DNA of 5,469 nt from an uncultured Clostridium sp. (GTDB lineage Bacteria; Bacillota; Clostridia; Clostridiales; Clostridiaceae): NCBI GenBank assembly GCA_946575275.1, contig CAMNZV010000126.1:1-5469 (forward strand), read 5' to 3'. The notes under the pieces are model-generated. The model did no database searches and was not told where the DNA came from. It saw nothing but the letters and a program-made list of their open reading frames with translations. The stretch's first letter is position 1. Every line of letters begins with the position of its first letter. Shown here piece by piece: positions 1 through 5,469 of the stretch. Position numbers and translations under genes: made by a program.

Positions 1-571
1 CATATCCAATTGTTGATGATGGTCCATGACCTGGATATACCAAAATATTATCTCCAAGTGGTAATAATTTATTTTTAATACTTGAAATTATCTCATTTAA
101 ATCTCCTGAAATAAAATCTGTACGTCCAATTGACCCTTGAAACAGGGTATCTCCTGTAAACACCTTATCTAAAAGAAGAAAACAAAGTCCACCTTTTGAA
201 TGACCTGGTGTTTCAATAACCTTAATTTGATTTTTCCCAAGGTTTACTGTATCACCCTCTTTTAAATAAAAATCAGCCTTTCTAAGAGTACCAAATACAG
301 AATTATCCCTTTCCATTAACTCCTCATCTGTTTTGCTAATATAAAAAGGAATATTGTATTTTTCAGCTAGTTTTATTACTCCACCTACATGATCAAAATG
401 ACCATGTGTAAGTAAAATAAACTTTGGTTCTCCTTTTAGACTGTTAATTTCCTTTTCTATTGAAGCATCCTCTCCGCCTGGATCTATAATGGCAATTTCA
501 GATGTTTCTTCGTCTTTAATTAAATAACAATTTGCTTCATAAATGCCTGCAGGTATTGTCTTTATAATCAC
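1..571 (-). CDS. Metallo-beta-lactamase-fold hydrolase, glyoxalase II-like (3' end cut by window)
   Basis: The reading frame gives 190 residues and then leaves the window. Relatives are about 200 residues, so only a short C-terminal tail is missing. The metal-site residues of the superfamily are all visible: THGHFDH at 55-61 (the HxHxDH motif), His124 in TPGHSKGG, Asp141 in FTGDTLF, and His182 in VYPGHG. The GRTDF stretch at 150-153 and the spacing fit the YcbL/hydroxyacylglutathione-hydrolase-like group, which are small cytoplasmic Zn or Fe thioester hydrolases. The true substrate is unknown, and glutathione may be absent in such a host. I chose the GTG start at 571 because the protein then begins VIIKTIPAGIYEANCYLI, the usual N-terminus of this family. 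A weak Shine-Dalgarno-like AAGGTTGGTG lies 7 nt upstream. It follows dtd by 16 nt and is probably the third gene of the relA operon. The family call is secure; the specific reaction is not. Confidence 0.9.
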   Translation of the reverse strand, partial: MIIKTIPAGIYEANCYLIKDEETSEIAIIDPGGEDASIEKEINSLKGEPKFILLTHGHFDHVGGVIKLAEKYNIPFYISKTDEELMERDNSVFGTLRKADFYLKEGDTVNLGKNQIKVIETPGHSKGGLCFLLLDKVFTGDTLFQGSIGRTDFISGDLNEIISSIKNKLLPLGDNILVYPGHGPSSTIGY

Positions 572-587
572 TTTTTTTCACCAACCT

Positions 588-1037
588 TTAAAATTCTTTT
601 TTACTATCAATTAATATTGTACAAGGACCATCATTTATAATGTCCACCTTCATGTAAGCTCCAAATTCTCCAGTTTCTATTTTCAATTGACTTTCTGATA
701 ACATTTTAACAAATGTACCAAATAAATCTCTTGCCAAATCTCCCTTCATAGCTTTCATAAAATTAGGTCTTCTACCACCTCTTATATCACCATATAAGGT
801 AAATTGAGAAATAGCAAGGATTTCCCCCTGTATATCTAAAACAGATTTATTCATCTTTTCATTTTCATCCTCAAATATACGAAGATTTAGTATTTTATCC
901 TTCATGTATTGCAAATCAGATATTGTATCCTCATTAGAAATGCCAACAAGAAGATTTAAACCCTTATTTATACTTCCTATAATTTCATTATTAACTGTAA
1001 CCTTAGACATACTTACCCTTTGAACAACTACTCTCAA
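588..1037 (-). CDS. dtd: D-aminoacyl-tRNA deacylase
   Basis: This 149-residue protein has the full family length. It hydrolyses the ester bond between a D-amino acid (and mischarged glycine) and tRNA, so that wrongly charged tRNAs are recycled. It acts as a cytoplasmic homodimer. The sequence shows the typical N-terminus MRVVVQRV, the SQFTLYGD motif at 77-84, followed by RGGRRPNF, and the C-terminal NDGPCT at 135-140. In the known family Gly137-Pro138 forms the cross-subunit Gly-cisPro motif that rejects L-amino acids. Cys139 replaces the more usual Val or Phe. The start codon is TTG (read as Met). It is chosen because it gives the conserved N-terminus and because AGGAAG lies 8 nt upstream. 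That site overlaps the relA stop codon (TAG at 1052-1050), and only 12 nt separate the genes, so translation is probably coupled to relA. The relA-dtd pairing is common in Firmicutes. Confidence 0.96.
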   Translation of the reverse strand: MRVVVQRVSMSKVTVNNEIIGSINKGLNLLVGISNEDTISDLQYMKDKILNLRIFEDENEKMNKSVLDIQGEILAISQFTLYGDIRGGRRPNFMKAMKGDLARDLFGTFVKMLSESQLKIETGEFGAYMKVDIINDGPCTILIDSKKEF

Positions 1038-1049
1038 AATTTACACTTC

Positions 1050-3242
1050 CTAACTATTTACTCTAAAAACGTCTAATACGCCACTAATTTTTCTAAGTTT
1101 TTTCATTAAATTACGAAGCTCATCTACAGAGTTAATTTTAACCTTTATAGTAATTAATGCATTATCGGATTTTATAGTATTTGCATTTAAAGCTGTTAAA
1201 TTAACACCAAGATCTGTAATAACCTTCATAACATCTTGAAGTACGCCCATTCTATCATGAGATTTTACTGCTATTTCAGCCACATATGATGCACCCTTTT
1301 CGCTTCCCCAACTAACTTCAATAACCTTGTCAGCATCATTTTTTATTAAAGATTGTAAATTGCTACAATCCATTCTATGTACAGATACTCCTCTACCCTT
1401 AGTTATATATCCTAAAATTTCATCTCCTGGAACTGGGTTACAACATCTTGCAAACCTAACCATTAAATTAGTTTCGCCTTTAACGCTTATTCCATAATAA
1501 TTATTTGATTTTTTTTCTTTACTTTTGTTATTTTCCTTTTCTTCTAAGGCTTTATTTATACTTTCTACAGTTGCTTGTGGTTTTTCTTGAGTATTTTCAC
1601 CTTTAAGCTTTGAAACAAAATTACTTGGGTTTATTTGGCCCAGTCCAATAGCAGAATAAATGTCCTCCATTGCGTGTAGATTATATCTTCTTTGCATTCT
1701 AATATAGGCATCACCTTTAGCTATATCTACAAAATGTACATTTTGTTTTTTAAGTTCCTTTTCTAAAAGATCCTTACCCTTAATAATGTTTTCTTCTTTT
1801 TGTGATTTTTTAAACCAAGCTCTAATTTTGCTTTTAGCTTGATTTGTTGTTACAATATTAAGCCAGTTCATACTAGGTCCTTTAGACCCTTGGGATGTTA
1901 TAACCTCAACTATTTCACCAGTTTTTAATTTATAGTCTAATGGTACAATTTTCCCACTTACCTTAGCTCCAACACATCTATTTCCAACATCTGTATGTAT
2001 TCTATAGGCAAAATCAATTGGTGTTGATCCACTTCCTAAATTAATTACAACTCCCTTTGGAGTAAATACAAATACTTCATCTGTAAATAAATCCATTTTG
2101 AAGCCTTCCATAAACTCATTTGGATCTGAGGTTTCCTTTTGCCACTCAAGCATATCACGAAGCCATACTAATTTTTTGTCAAAATTAACATCTTTATTTT
2201 CAGGATTTGAATTATTTCCTTCTTTATATTTCCAATGGGCTGCAATACCATATTCTGCAGTTTTGTGCATATCAAAGGTTCTAATTTGTATCTCAAAGGT
2301 TTTTCCTTGAGGTCCTATTACCGTTGTATGTAATGATTGATACATATTTGGCTTTGGCATGGCAATATAATCCTTAAACCTGCCTGGAATAGGCTTATAT
2401 ATAGTGTGCACTATGCCTAGTACTCCATAACAATCCTTAACTGAATTAACTAAGATTCTAATAGCTGTTAAATCAAATATCTGTTCAATAGTTTTCTTCT
2501 TATTTACCATCTTTCTATAAATGCTATAGAAATGTTTAGGTCTTCCATCTATATCAGAATCTATTCCGGAATTTTCAAGTTTTTCTTTAAGCTCATTCAT
2601 AATTAAAGAAGTATATGCTTCTCTTTCAACCTTTTTTTCTGCAATTTGTTTAACTAGTTCATAGTATTCTTCTTCATGTAAATATCTAAAAGATAAATCC
2701 TCAAGTTCCATTTTAATATTAGACATACCAAGTCTATGGGCTAAAGGTGCGTAAATATCTAAGGTTTCCTGTGCCTTAACCTTTTGTTTTTCCTTTTGTT
2801 TATATTTTAGAGTTCTTAGATTATGAAGTCTATCTGCAAGTTTTATTATTATAACTCTAATATCCCTTGCCATGGCAAGAAGCATTTTACGAACATTATC
2901 TGCCTGTTGCTCTTCCTTTGTTTTGTACTCAATTTTACCAAGTTTAGTAACACCATCTACTAAATCAGCAATTTCAACACCAAAGTCATTTGCCATTTTT
3001 TCATATGTGCAATCAGTATCTTCTAATACATCATGCAGTAGTCCTGCTGCAATTGTGCTAGTATCCATACCTAAATCTATTAAAATATTTGCAACACTTA
3101 TGGGATGAATAATATAAGGCTCTCCAGACTCCCTCATTTGCCCATTATGTGCATTATTTGCAACCTCATATGCTTTTTTAATAACTTCTATATCAACATT
3201 ATTATTACTTTTTTCTATTTTCTCTAGCAAAGTTTCTATCAT
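1050..3242 (-). CDS. relA: Bifunctional (p)ppGpp synthetase/hydrolase (Rel/SpoT family)
   Basis: This long Rel protein (730 residues from ATG 3242) makes pppGpp/ppGpp from ATP and GTP/GDP on stalled ribosomes and also degrades it. Domains in order are HD hydrolase (about 20-180), synthetase (about 220-340), TGS (about 385-450), a helical region (455-545), a Lys/Glu/Asn-rich linker (547-589), a Cys-His module (Cys600, Cys601, His622, Cys626) and ACT (655-730). The hydrolase residues are intact: His46, His70-Asp71, Glu74-Asp75, Asp137 and Asn141. So are the synthetase residues Arg234, Lys236, Asp257, Tyr301, His305 and Glu317. The RFKD motif at 288-291 is the RxKD form of bifunctional enzymes, not the ExDD of synthetase-only RelA. 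The frame also opens at a TTG at 3263. I prefer ATG 3242 because AGGGAG (3260-3255) lies just downstream of that TTG and can serve the ATG, though its 12-nt spacing is long. The gene has its own promoter and heads an operon with dtd and the hydrolase. Confidence 0.97.
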   Translation of the reverse strand: MIETLLEKIEKSNNNVDIEVIKKAYEVANNAHNGQMRESGEPYIIHPISVANILIDLGMDTSTIAAGLLHDVLEDTDCTYEKMANDFGVEIADLVDGVTKLGKIEYKTKEEQQADNVRKMLLAMARDIRVIIIKLADRLHNLRTLKYKQKEKQKVKAQETLDIYAPLAHRLGMSNIKMELEDLSFRYLHEEEYYELVKQIAEKKVEREAYTSLIMNELKEKLENSGIDSDIDGRPKHFYSIYRKMVNKKKTIEQIFDLTAIRILVNSVKDCYGVLGIVHTIYKPIPGRFKDYIAMPKPNMYQSLHTTVIGPQGKTFEIQIRTFDMHKTAEYGIAAHWKYKEGNNSNPENKDVNFDKKLVWLRDMLEWQKETSDPNEFMEGFKMDLFTDEVFVFTPKGVVINLGSGSTPIDFAYRIHTDVGNRCVGAKVSGKIVPLDYKLKTGEIVEVITSQGSKGPSMNWLNIVTTNQAKSKIRAWFKKSQKEENIIKGKDLLEKELKKQNVHFVDIAKGDAYIRMQRRYNLHAMEDIYSAIGLGQINPSNFVSKLKGENTQEKPQATVESINKALEEKENNKSKEKKSNNYYGISVKGETNLMVRFARCCNPVPGDEILGYITKGRGVSVHRMDCSNLQSLIKNDADKVIEVSWGSEKGASYVAEIAVKSHDRMGVLQDVMKVITDLGVNLTALNANTIKSDNALITIKVKINSVDELRNLMKKLRKISGVLDVFRVNS

Positions 3243-3279
3243 ATCTAGATTACGCTCCCTCAAAACAACACTCTATAAT

Positions 3280-3310
3280 CAAAGGCTGGTTATAGAAAAA
3301 CCAGCCTTTG
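3280..3310 (-). promoter_or_regulatory. Hairpin at the 5' end of the relA leader; also an antisense-facing terminator
   Basis: The arms 3280-3291 and 3299-3310 are perfect 12-bp inverted complements around a 7-nt loop. On the minus strand the stem would begin about 4 nt after the predicted relA transcription start and end well before the Shine-Dalgarno site. It has no U-tract on that strand, so it should not terminate relA. On the plus strand the stem is followed by TTTTCTTTTTATT (3311-3323), which is a good intrinsic terminator for rightward, antisense transcripts. 5'-terminal stems are known to protect some Firmicute mRNAs from decay; that role here is inferred. Confidence 0.7.
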
Positions 3311-3320
3311 TTTTCTTTTT

Positions 3321-3349
3321 ATTATATATTATTATTTTCTAATTTTCAA
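3321..3349 (-). promoter_or_regulatory. Predicted SigA-type promoter of the relA operon
   Basis: Read on the minus strand, TTGAAA (3349-3344) and TATAAT (3326-3321) are separated by exactly 17 nt. The start of transcription should be near 3314, giving a leader of about 72 nt before ATG 3242. The promoter lies directly after the apt terminator, which supports independent transcription of relA-dtd-hydrolase. The background is AT-rich, so some chance matches are expected, but a perfect -10 box with optimal spacing in the right place is persuasive. Confidence 0.75.
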
Positions 3350-3385
3350 CAACTTCTATCTTTATGCTACTTATTGAAAATTTAG

Positions 3386-3414
3386 AAAAAAATAGTGAAG
3401 AATATCTTCTTCAC
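3386..3414 (-). terminator. Intrinsic terminator after apt
   Basis: On the minus strand GTGAAGAA (3414-3407) pairs with TTCTTCAC (3402-3395) around a GATA loop. Two nucleotides later comes a run of seven T (3392-3386). The stem begins 12 nt after the apt stop codon. Stem, short loop and U-tract are all present in the direction of transcription, so this should end the RecJ-like–apt transcript and separate it from relA. A run of A on the other flank makes the structure partly bidirectional. Confidence 0.85.
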
Positions 3415-3426
3415 CATTTTGAATTA

Positions 3427-3945
3427 TTAATATTCATAATCTACTAATGTGTATATATCATAATTTTCAAGTTTTTCTCTACCCTTTAAGCCTGTAAGCT
3501 CAATTGCAAAATCTAAGGATACTACTTCACCACCAACTGATTCTACAAGGTCAGCTACAGCCTTTATTGTTCCTCCTGTTGCAAGTAAATCATCTACTAT
3601 TGCAACTTTTTGCCCAGGCTTTATTCCATCCTTATGTATTTCTAGGGTGTCTGTCCCATATTCTAAACCATAATCAACAGAAACTGTTTCACAAGGTAAT
3701 TTTCCTTTTTTTCTAACTGGAACAAATCCTACTCCTAATGCATAAGCAACTGGAACCCCAAAAATAAAACCTCTTGCTTCTGGTCCTACTATAACATCTA
3801 CCTTCTTATCTTTCAAATGATTAGCAATAAGGTCTATAGATTGTCTTAAACCAGCACCATCTCCAATTAGTGTTGTAATATCTTTAAAGCTAATTCCATC
3901 CTTTGGAAAGTTTTCTATAACTCTGATTTTATTACTTAAATCCAT
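3427..3945 (-). CDS. apt: Adenine phosphoribosyltransferase
   Basis: The protein salvages adenine by joining it to PRPP, giving AMP and pyrophosphate, in the cytoplasm as a homodimer. Its 172 residues are the normal family length. Landmarks are [12 protein letters not shown] at 13-24, GPEARGF at 54-60 (the loop near the adenine pocket), RKKGKLP at 78-84 (the flexible-loop region) and the PRPP-binding signature [10 protein letters not shown] at 117-126, including the Asp-Asp pair. The ATG at 3945 has AAGGAG (3960-3955) 9 nt upstream. The gene starts 24 nt after the RecJ-like gene ends and has no obvious promoter of its own, so it is probably the second gene of that unit. A strong terminator follows. 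Nothing in the protein looks unusual, and no base-composition break with its neighbours is apparent. Confidence 0.97.
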   Translation of the reverse strand: MDLSNKIRVIENFPKDGISFKDITTLIGDGAGLRQSIDLIANHLKDKKVDVIVGPEARGFIFGVPVAYALGVGFVPVRKKGKLPCETVSVDYGLEYGTDTLEIHKDGIKPGQKVAIVDDLLATGGTIKAVADLVESVGGEVVSLDFAIELTGLKGREKLENYDIYTLVDYEY

Positions 3946-3969
3946 CTGCCACGACTCCTTGAATAAATT

Positions 3970-4830
3970 TTATATCTCAATCTTTTTTAAATTATGTAAA
4001 TACTTTACTATTTGTTCAGCCCTATCTTTGTCATTGGTAGTCAATAACTCTAGAACTATTCTTGCATTATTAACTATGCCAACAGTATCTATTGTAGGAG
4101 TAATTAATTCTATAATATCATCTATGCCTTCATCATTAAGGTTTTCTAAGTTTTTAGATTCCATAATTGACCTAAGACCAAAATTATTAGTATTATCTAA
4201 AAACTTCCTTCCTTCTTTAAGTATAACAGCATTTTCGCCTTTAACAGTAACCTTTGACCATTCAAGCCCAAGAAGTATTAAGTCTAAGTATTTATTAATA
4301 CTTTTCATATTATAATATATTGCAATGGCTTGCATAAGTTTAAATGTCAAAACACTTAATGATAAGTTTTTATATCTGTATTGACAATCCTTTTGCCTAG
4401 GGTTTATGTATACATAAGGTCTCTCTTTAACTGTTTGTTTATTTTCAAGAACAATTAAATCTATATTAAGGTCTTTGCACAGATTTACTTCTTCCTTTGA
4501 TTTTAAATCTACCCCTAAAGTTATTAATAAATCTGCACCAAGAAAATCAACATCTTCTTTTATATCTTCACAATTTATTAATTCCTTTTTTCCTGCCTTG
4601 TTGTCATGTATTAAATATTCAACATCAGCATTTAAGTACATTAAAACCAAACTTAAAGATGAAATACCACATATACCATCTACTGTAGAGGTACCATATA
4701 CAACTATCTTTTTTCTGTTGTTAATTGCATAGGATAACTTTTCTATTGCTTTATTCATATACTTAAGTAAAAAGGGATTATATCCTGTTATGTAATTAGG
4801 GCTATAAATACTCTCCCAAAATTTACGCAT
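3970..4830 (-). CDS. RecJ/DHH-like protein with lost catalytic motifs (probable pseudoenzyme)
   Basis: This 286-residue protein aligns by eye with the N-terminal half of RecJ, a 5'-3' single-strand DNA exonuclease of about 560 or more residues. Matching landmarks in order are KIVVYG...VDG (41-52), GADLLIT (98-104), LNIDLIVLE (121-129), YINPRQKDCQYRYKNLS (141-157), YLDLILLG (181-188), GENAVILKEGRKFLDNT (198-214) and VLELLTTNDKDRAEQI (259-274). The metal-binding residues are gone. DYDVDG has become TSTVDG (47-52), the VDCG motif reads LGVD (105-108), DHH is replaced by ENK (129-131), and the ADIVP region reads WSKVT (191-195). The DHHA1 and OB regions are absent. The frame is open, with ATG preceded by GGAGGAG 6 nt upstream and a good promoter, so it is not an ordinary decayed pseudogene. 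Nuclease activity is not expected. A structural or regulatory role is possible, as for Cdc45, a known inactive RecJ relative, but that is inference. Confidence 0.8.
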   Translation of the reverse strand: MRKFWESIYSPNYITGYNPFLLKYMNKAIEKLSYAINNRKKIVVYGTSTVDGICGISSLSLVLMYLNADVEYLIHDNKAGKKELINCEDIKEDVDFLGADLLITLGVDLKSKEEVNLCKDLNIDLIVLENKQTVKERPYVYINPRQKDCQYRYKNLSLSVLTFKLMQAIAIYYNMKSINKYLDLILLGLEWSKVTVKGENAVILKEGRKFLDNTNNFGLRSIMESKNLENLNDEGIDDIIELITPTIDTVGIVNNARIVLELLTTNDKDRAEQIVKYLHNLKKIEI

Positions 4831-4864
4831 AGCTTACTCCTCCATAAAATAAGAAAACAAGTAT

Positions 4865-4893
4865 ATTATAGATTAAATTCTCTACAATATCAA
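4865..4893 (-). promoter_or_regulatory. Predicted SigA-type promoter of the RecJ-like–apt unit
   Basis: On the minus strand TTGATA (4893-4888) and TATAAT (4870-4865) are 17 nt apart. Transcription should begin near 4858 and leave a leader of about 28 nt that contains the GGAGGAG ribosome binding site (4843-4837) and no evident leader structure. Position, spacing and a perfect -10 box support it. Confidence 0.75.
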
Positions 4894-4950
4894 ATTTATT
4901 TTCCACAATTATATTGCACTACAATTTATGGTATGTTTATAATTTCTAGG

Positions 4951-4964
4951 CACAATATATTGTG
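4951..4964. repeat. Perfect 14-bp palindrome, possible operator
   Basis: CACAATATATTGTG is its own reverse complement over 14 bp. Its centre is about 100 bp upstream of the predicted RecJ-like start of transcription and well outside the secF coding region. A related but imperfect copy, CACAATTATATTG (4904-4916, one inserted base), lies nearer the promoter. Such symmetry with no hairpin loop is typical of a site for a dimeric regulator, but I do not recognise the regulator. In AT-rich DNA part of the match may be chance. Confidence 0.4.
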
Positions 4965-4982
4965 TTTTGACATAAATCTATA

Positions 4983-5007
4983 TGGACCAGATACTTAATC
5001 TGGTCCA
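4983..5007 (-). terminator. Hairpin after secF, probable terminator or 3' end stem
   Basis: TGGACCAGAT (5007-4998 on the minus strand in complement) pairs perfectly over 10 bp with 4992-4983, around a 5-nt loop. It begins 15 nt after the secF stop codon, where a terminator is expected. The U-tract is poor: the stem is followed by ATATAGATTTATG. It may therefore terminate weakly or act mainly as a protective 3' stem. It is nearly symmetrical in use on both strands. Confidence 0.55.
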
Positions 5008-5022
5008 CATAATTAAATTATA

Positions 5023-5469
5023 TTAAGATACTTTTTTGTTAGCCTCTTTATTTTTAATAACTGAATATAAAGAAGGTGCAATAAATACTGATGAATATGC
5101 ACCAGATACAATTCCAACTATTAATGGAAAGGAGAAATCACGAACTGCTGGTACAAAAATATGTACTGCAATTATTGTAATTAAGGTTGTTAATGTAGTG
5201 TTAATTGACCTTGCAATAGTTTGGTTAACACTTACATCAATTATTTCATCTGAAGTTCCACGTCTCATAATTTTTGTATTTTCTCTGATTCTATCAAAAA
5301 TAACTATAGCTGCATTAATTGAATACCCTACTATTGTAAGTATTGCTGCTATAAATGGTGCATTTATAGATATACCAAAAACAAAATATACACATGCTGT
5401 AATTATTACATCATGTAGTAAAGAAATAATTGCTACCACACCAAATTTCCATTCAAATCTTATAGCTAT
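5023..5469 (-). CDS. secF: Protein translocase subunit SecF, C-terminal half (5' end outside window)
   Basis: The last 148 residues of SecF are present, and the frame is open to the window edge. Complete SecF proteins are about 290-310 residues, so roughly half is missing. SecF works with SecD in the membrane, next to SecYEG, and uses the ion gradient to help pull exported proteins across. Four hydrophobic segments are visible at about 11-32, 36-58, 86-106 and 114-138, matching the last four of the six expected. The signatures IAIRFEWKFG (1-10), GYSIN...VIFDRIREN (48-64) and IARSINTTLTTL (85-96) identify the family. Ala53 stands where many SecF proteins have Asp (GYSxNDT), while Arg87 in the ARSINTT segment is kept. 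Internal GTG or ATG codons in this stretch are not true starts, because the conserved FEWKFG motif continues upstream. The secD gene would be expected just upstream, beyond the right edge. Confidence 0.95.
   Translation of the reverse strand: MAIRFEWKFGVVAIISLLHDVIITACVYFVFGISINAPFIAAILTIVGYSINAAIVIFDRIRENTKIMRRGTSDEIIDVSVNQTIARSINTTLTTLITIIAVHIFVPAVRDFSFPLIVGIVSGAYSSVFIAPSLYSVIKNKEANKKVS

Noticed and set aside
2098..3108. Plus-strand open frames opposite relA (2098-2310 and 2872-3108).
   Set aside because: They lie wholly inside a well-conserved gene on the other strand, are rich in Ser/Ile/Phe as expected for antisense of AT-rich coding DNA, and show no recognisable domain.
3271..3310. Possible pseudoknot in the relA leader: loop UCUAU can pair with AUAGA just downstream of the stem.
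   Set aside because: Only about 3 nt would have to span a 12-bp stem, which is sterically unlikely. No known riboswitch or leader class is recognised.
3959..4732. Plus-strand open frames opposite the RecJ-like gene (3959-4315, 4475-4732, 4497-4688) and opposite apt (3504-3716).
   Set aside because: All are shadows of coding sequence with low-complexity Leu/Ser/His-rich translations and no supporting promoter or conserved motif.
3970..4830. Treating the RecJ-like gene as a frameshifted or truncated recJ pseudogene.
   Set aside because: The frame is uninterrupted, ends cleanly 24 nt before apt, and no leftover DHHA1 or OB-domain coding remains between it and apt. Motif changes are substitutions at catalytic sites rather than frame damage.
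4967..4995. A perfect TTGACA on the plus strand, with GATACT 17 nt later, suggesting a rightward promoter beside the palindrome.
   Set aside because: The -10 match is only 4 of 6 and lies inside the secF hairpin. No plus-strand gene follows; transcription would run antisense into secF. Probably chance in AT-rich DNA.
5023..5439. An independent 138-residue membrane protein starting at GTG 5439.
   Set aside because: The same frame continues upstream to the window edge with IAIRFEWKFG, a conserved SecF segment, so it is only the internal part of secF.

Overview
The window looks like a piece of a low-GC Firmicute chromosome, most likely a Clostridium sensu stricto relative. The evidence is the very AT-rich sequence, strong purine-rich ribosome binding sites, and the gene order secF – RecJ-like gene – apt – relA – dtd – metallo-beta-lactamase-fold hydrolase, which I associate with clostridia. 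I cannot name the species. All six protein genes lie on the minus strand, so transcription runs from high to low coordinates.

Region by region, in the direction of transcription: the right edge (5469 to 5023) holds the C-terminal half of SecF, followed by a strong hairpin at 5007-4983. A 192-bp intergenic region carries a perfect 14-bp palindrome (4951-4964) and a near-consensus SigA-type promoter (4893-4865). That promoter drives a two-gene unit: a short, intact but catalytically degenerate RecJ/DHH-like protein (4830-3970), then apt (3945-3427) 24 nt later. A good intrinsic terminator (3414-3386) closes this unit. A second near-consensus promoter (3349-3321) follows at once, with a 12-bp hairpin placed almost at the predicted 5' end of its transcript. 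It drives a tight three-gene unit: bifunctional (p)ppGpp synthetase/hydrolase relA (from ATG 3242), dtd (TTG start, 12 nt after relA), and a glyoxalase-II-like hydrolase (GTG start, 16 nt after dtd) that runs off the left edge.

The genes are housekeeping functions: protein export (SecF), adenine salvage (Apt), stringent response (Rel), and removal of D-amino acids from tRNA (Dtd). Apt and Rel share purine-nucleotide metabolism, but the terminator and new promoter between them suggest separate transcription. I see no tRNA, rRNA, CRISPR array, insertion sequence or prophage gene, and no new multi-gene system. The most interesting item is the RecJ-like protein, which keeps the RecJ fold signature but has lost essentially all DHH metal-binding motifs and the C-terminal domains. 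After it come the relA leader hairpin and the palindrome upstream of the RecJ-like gene.
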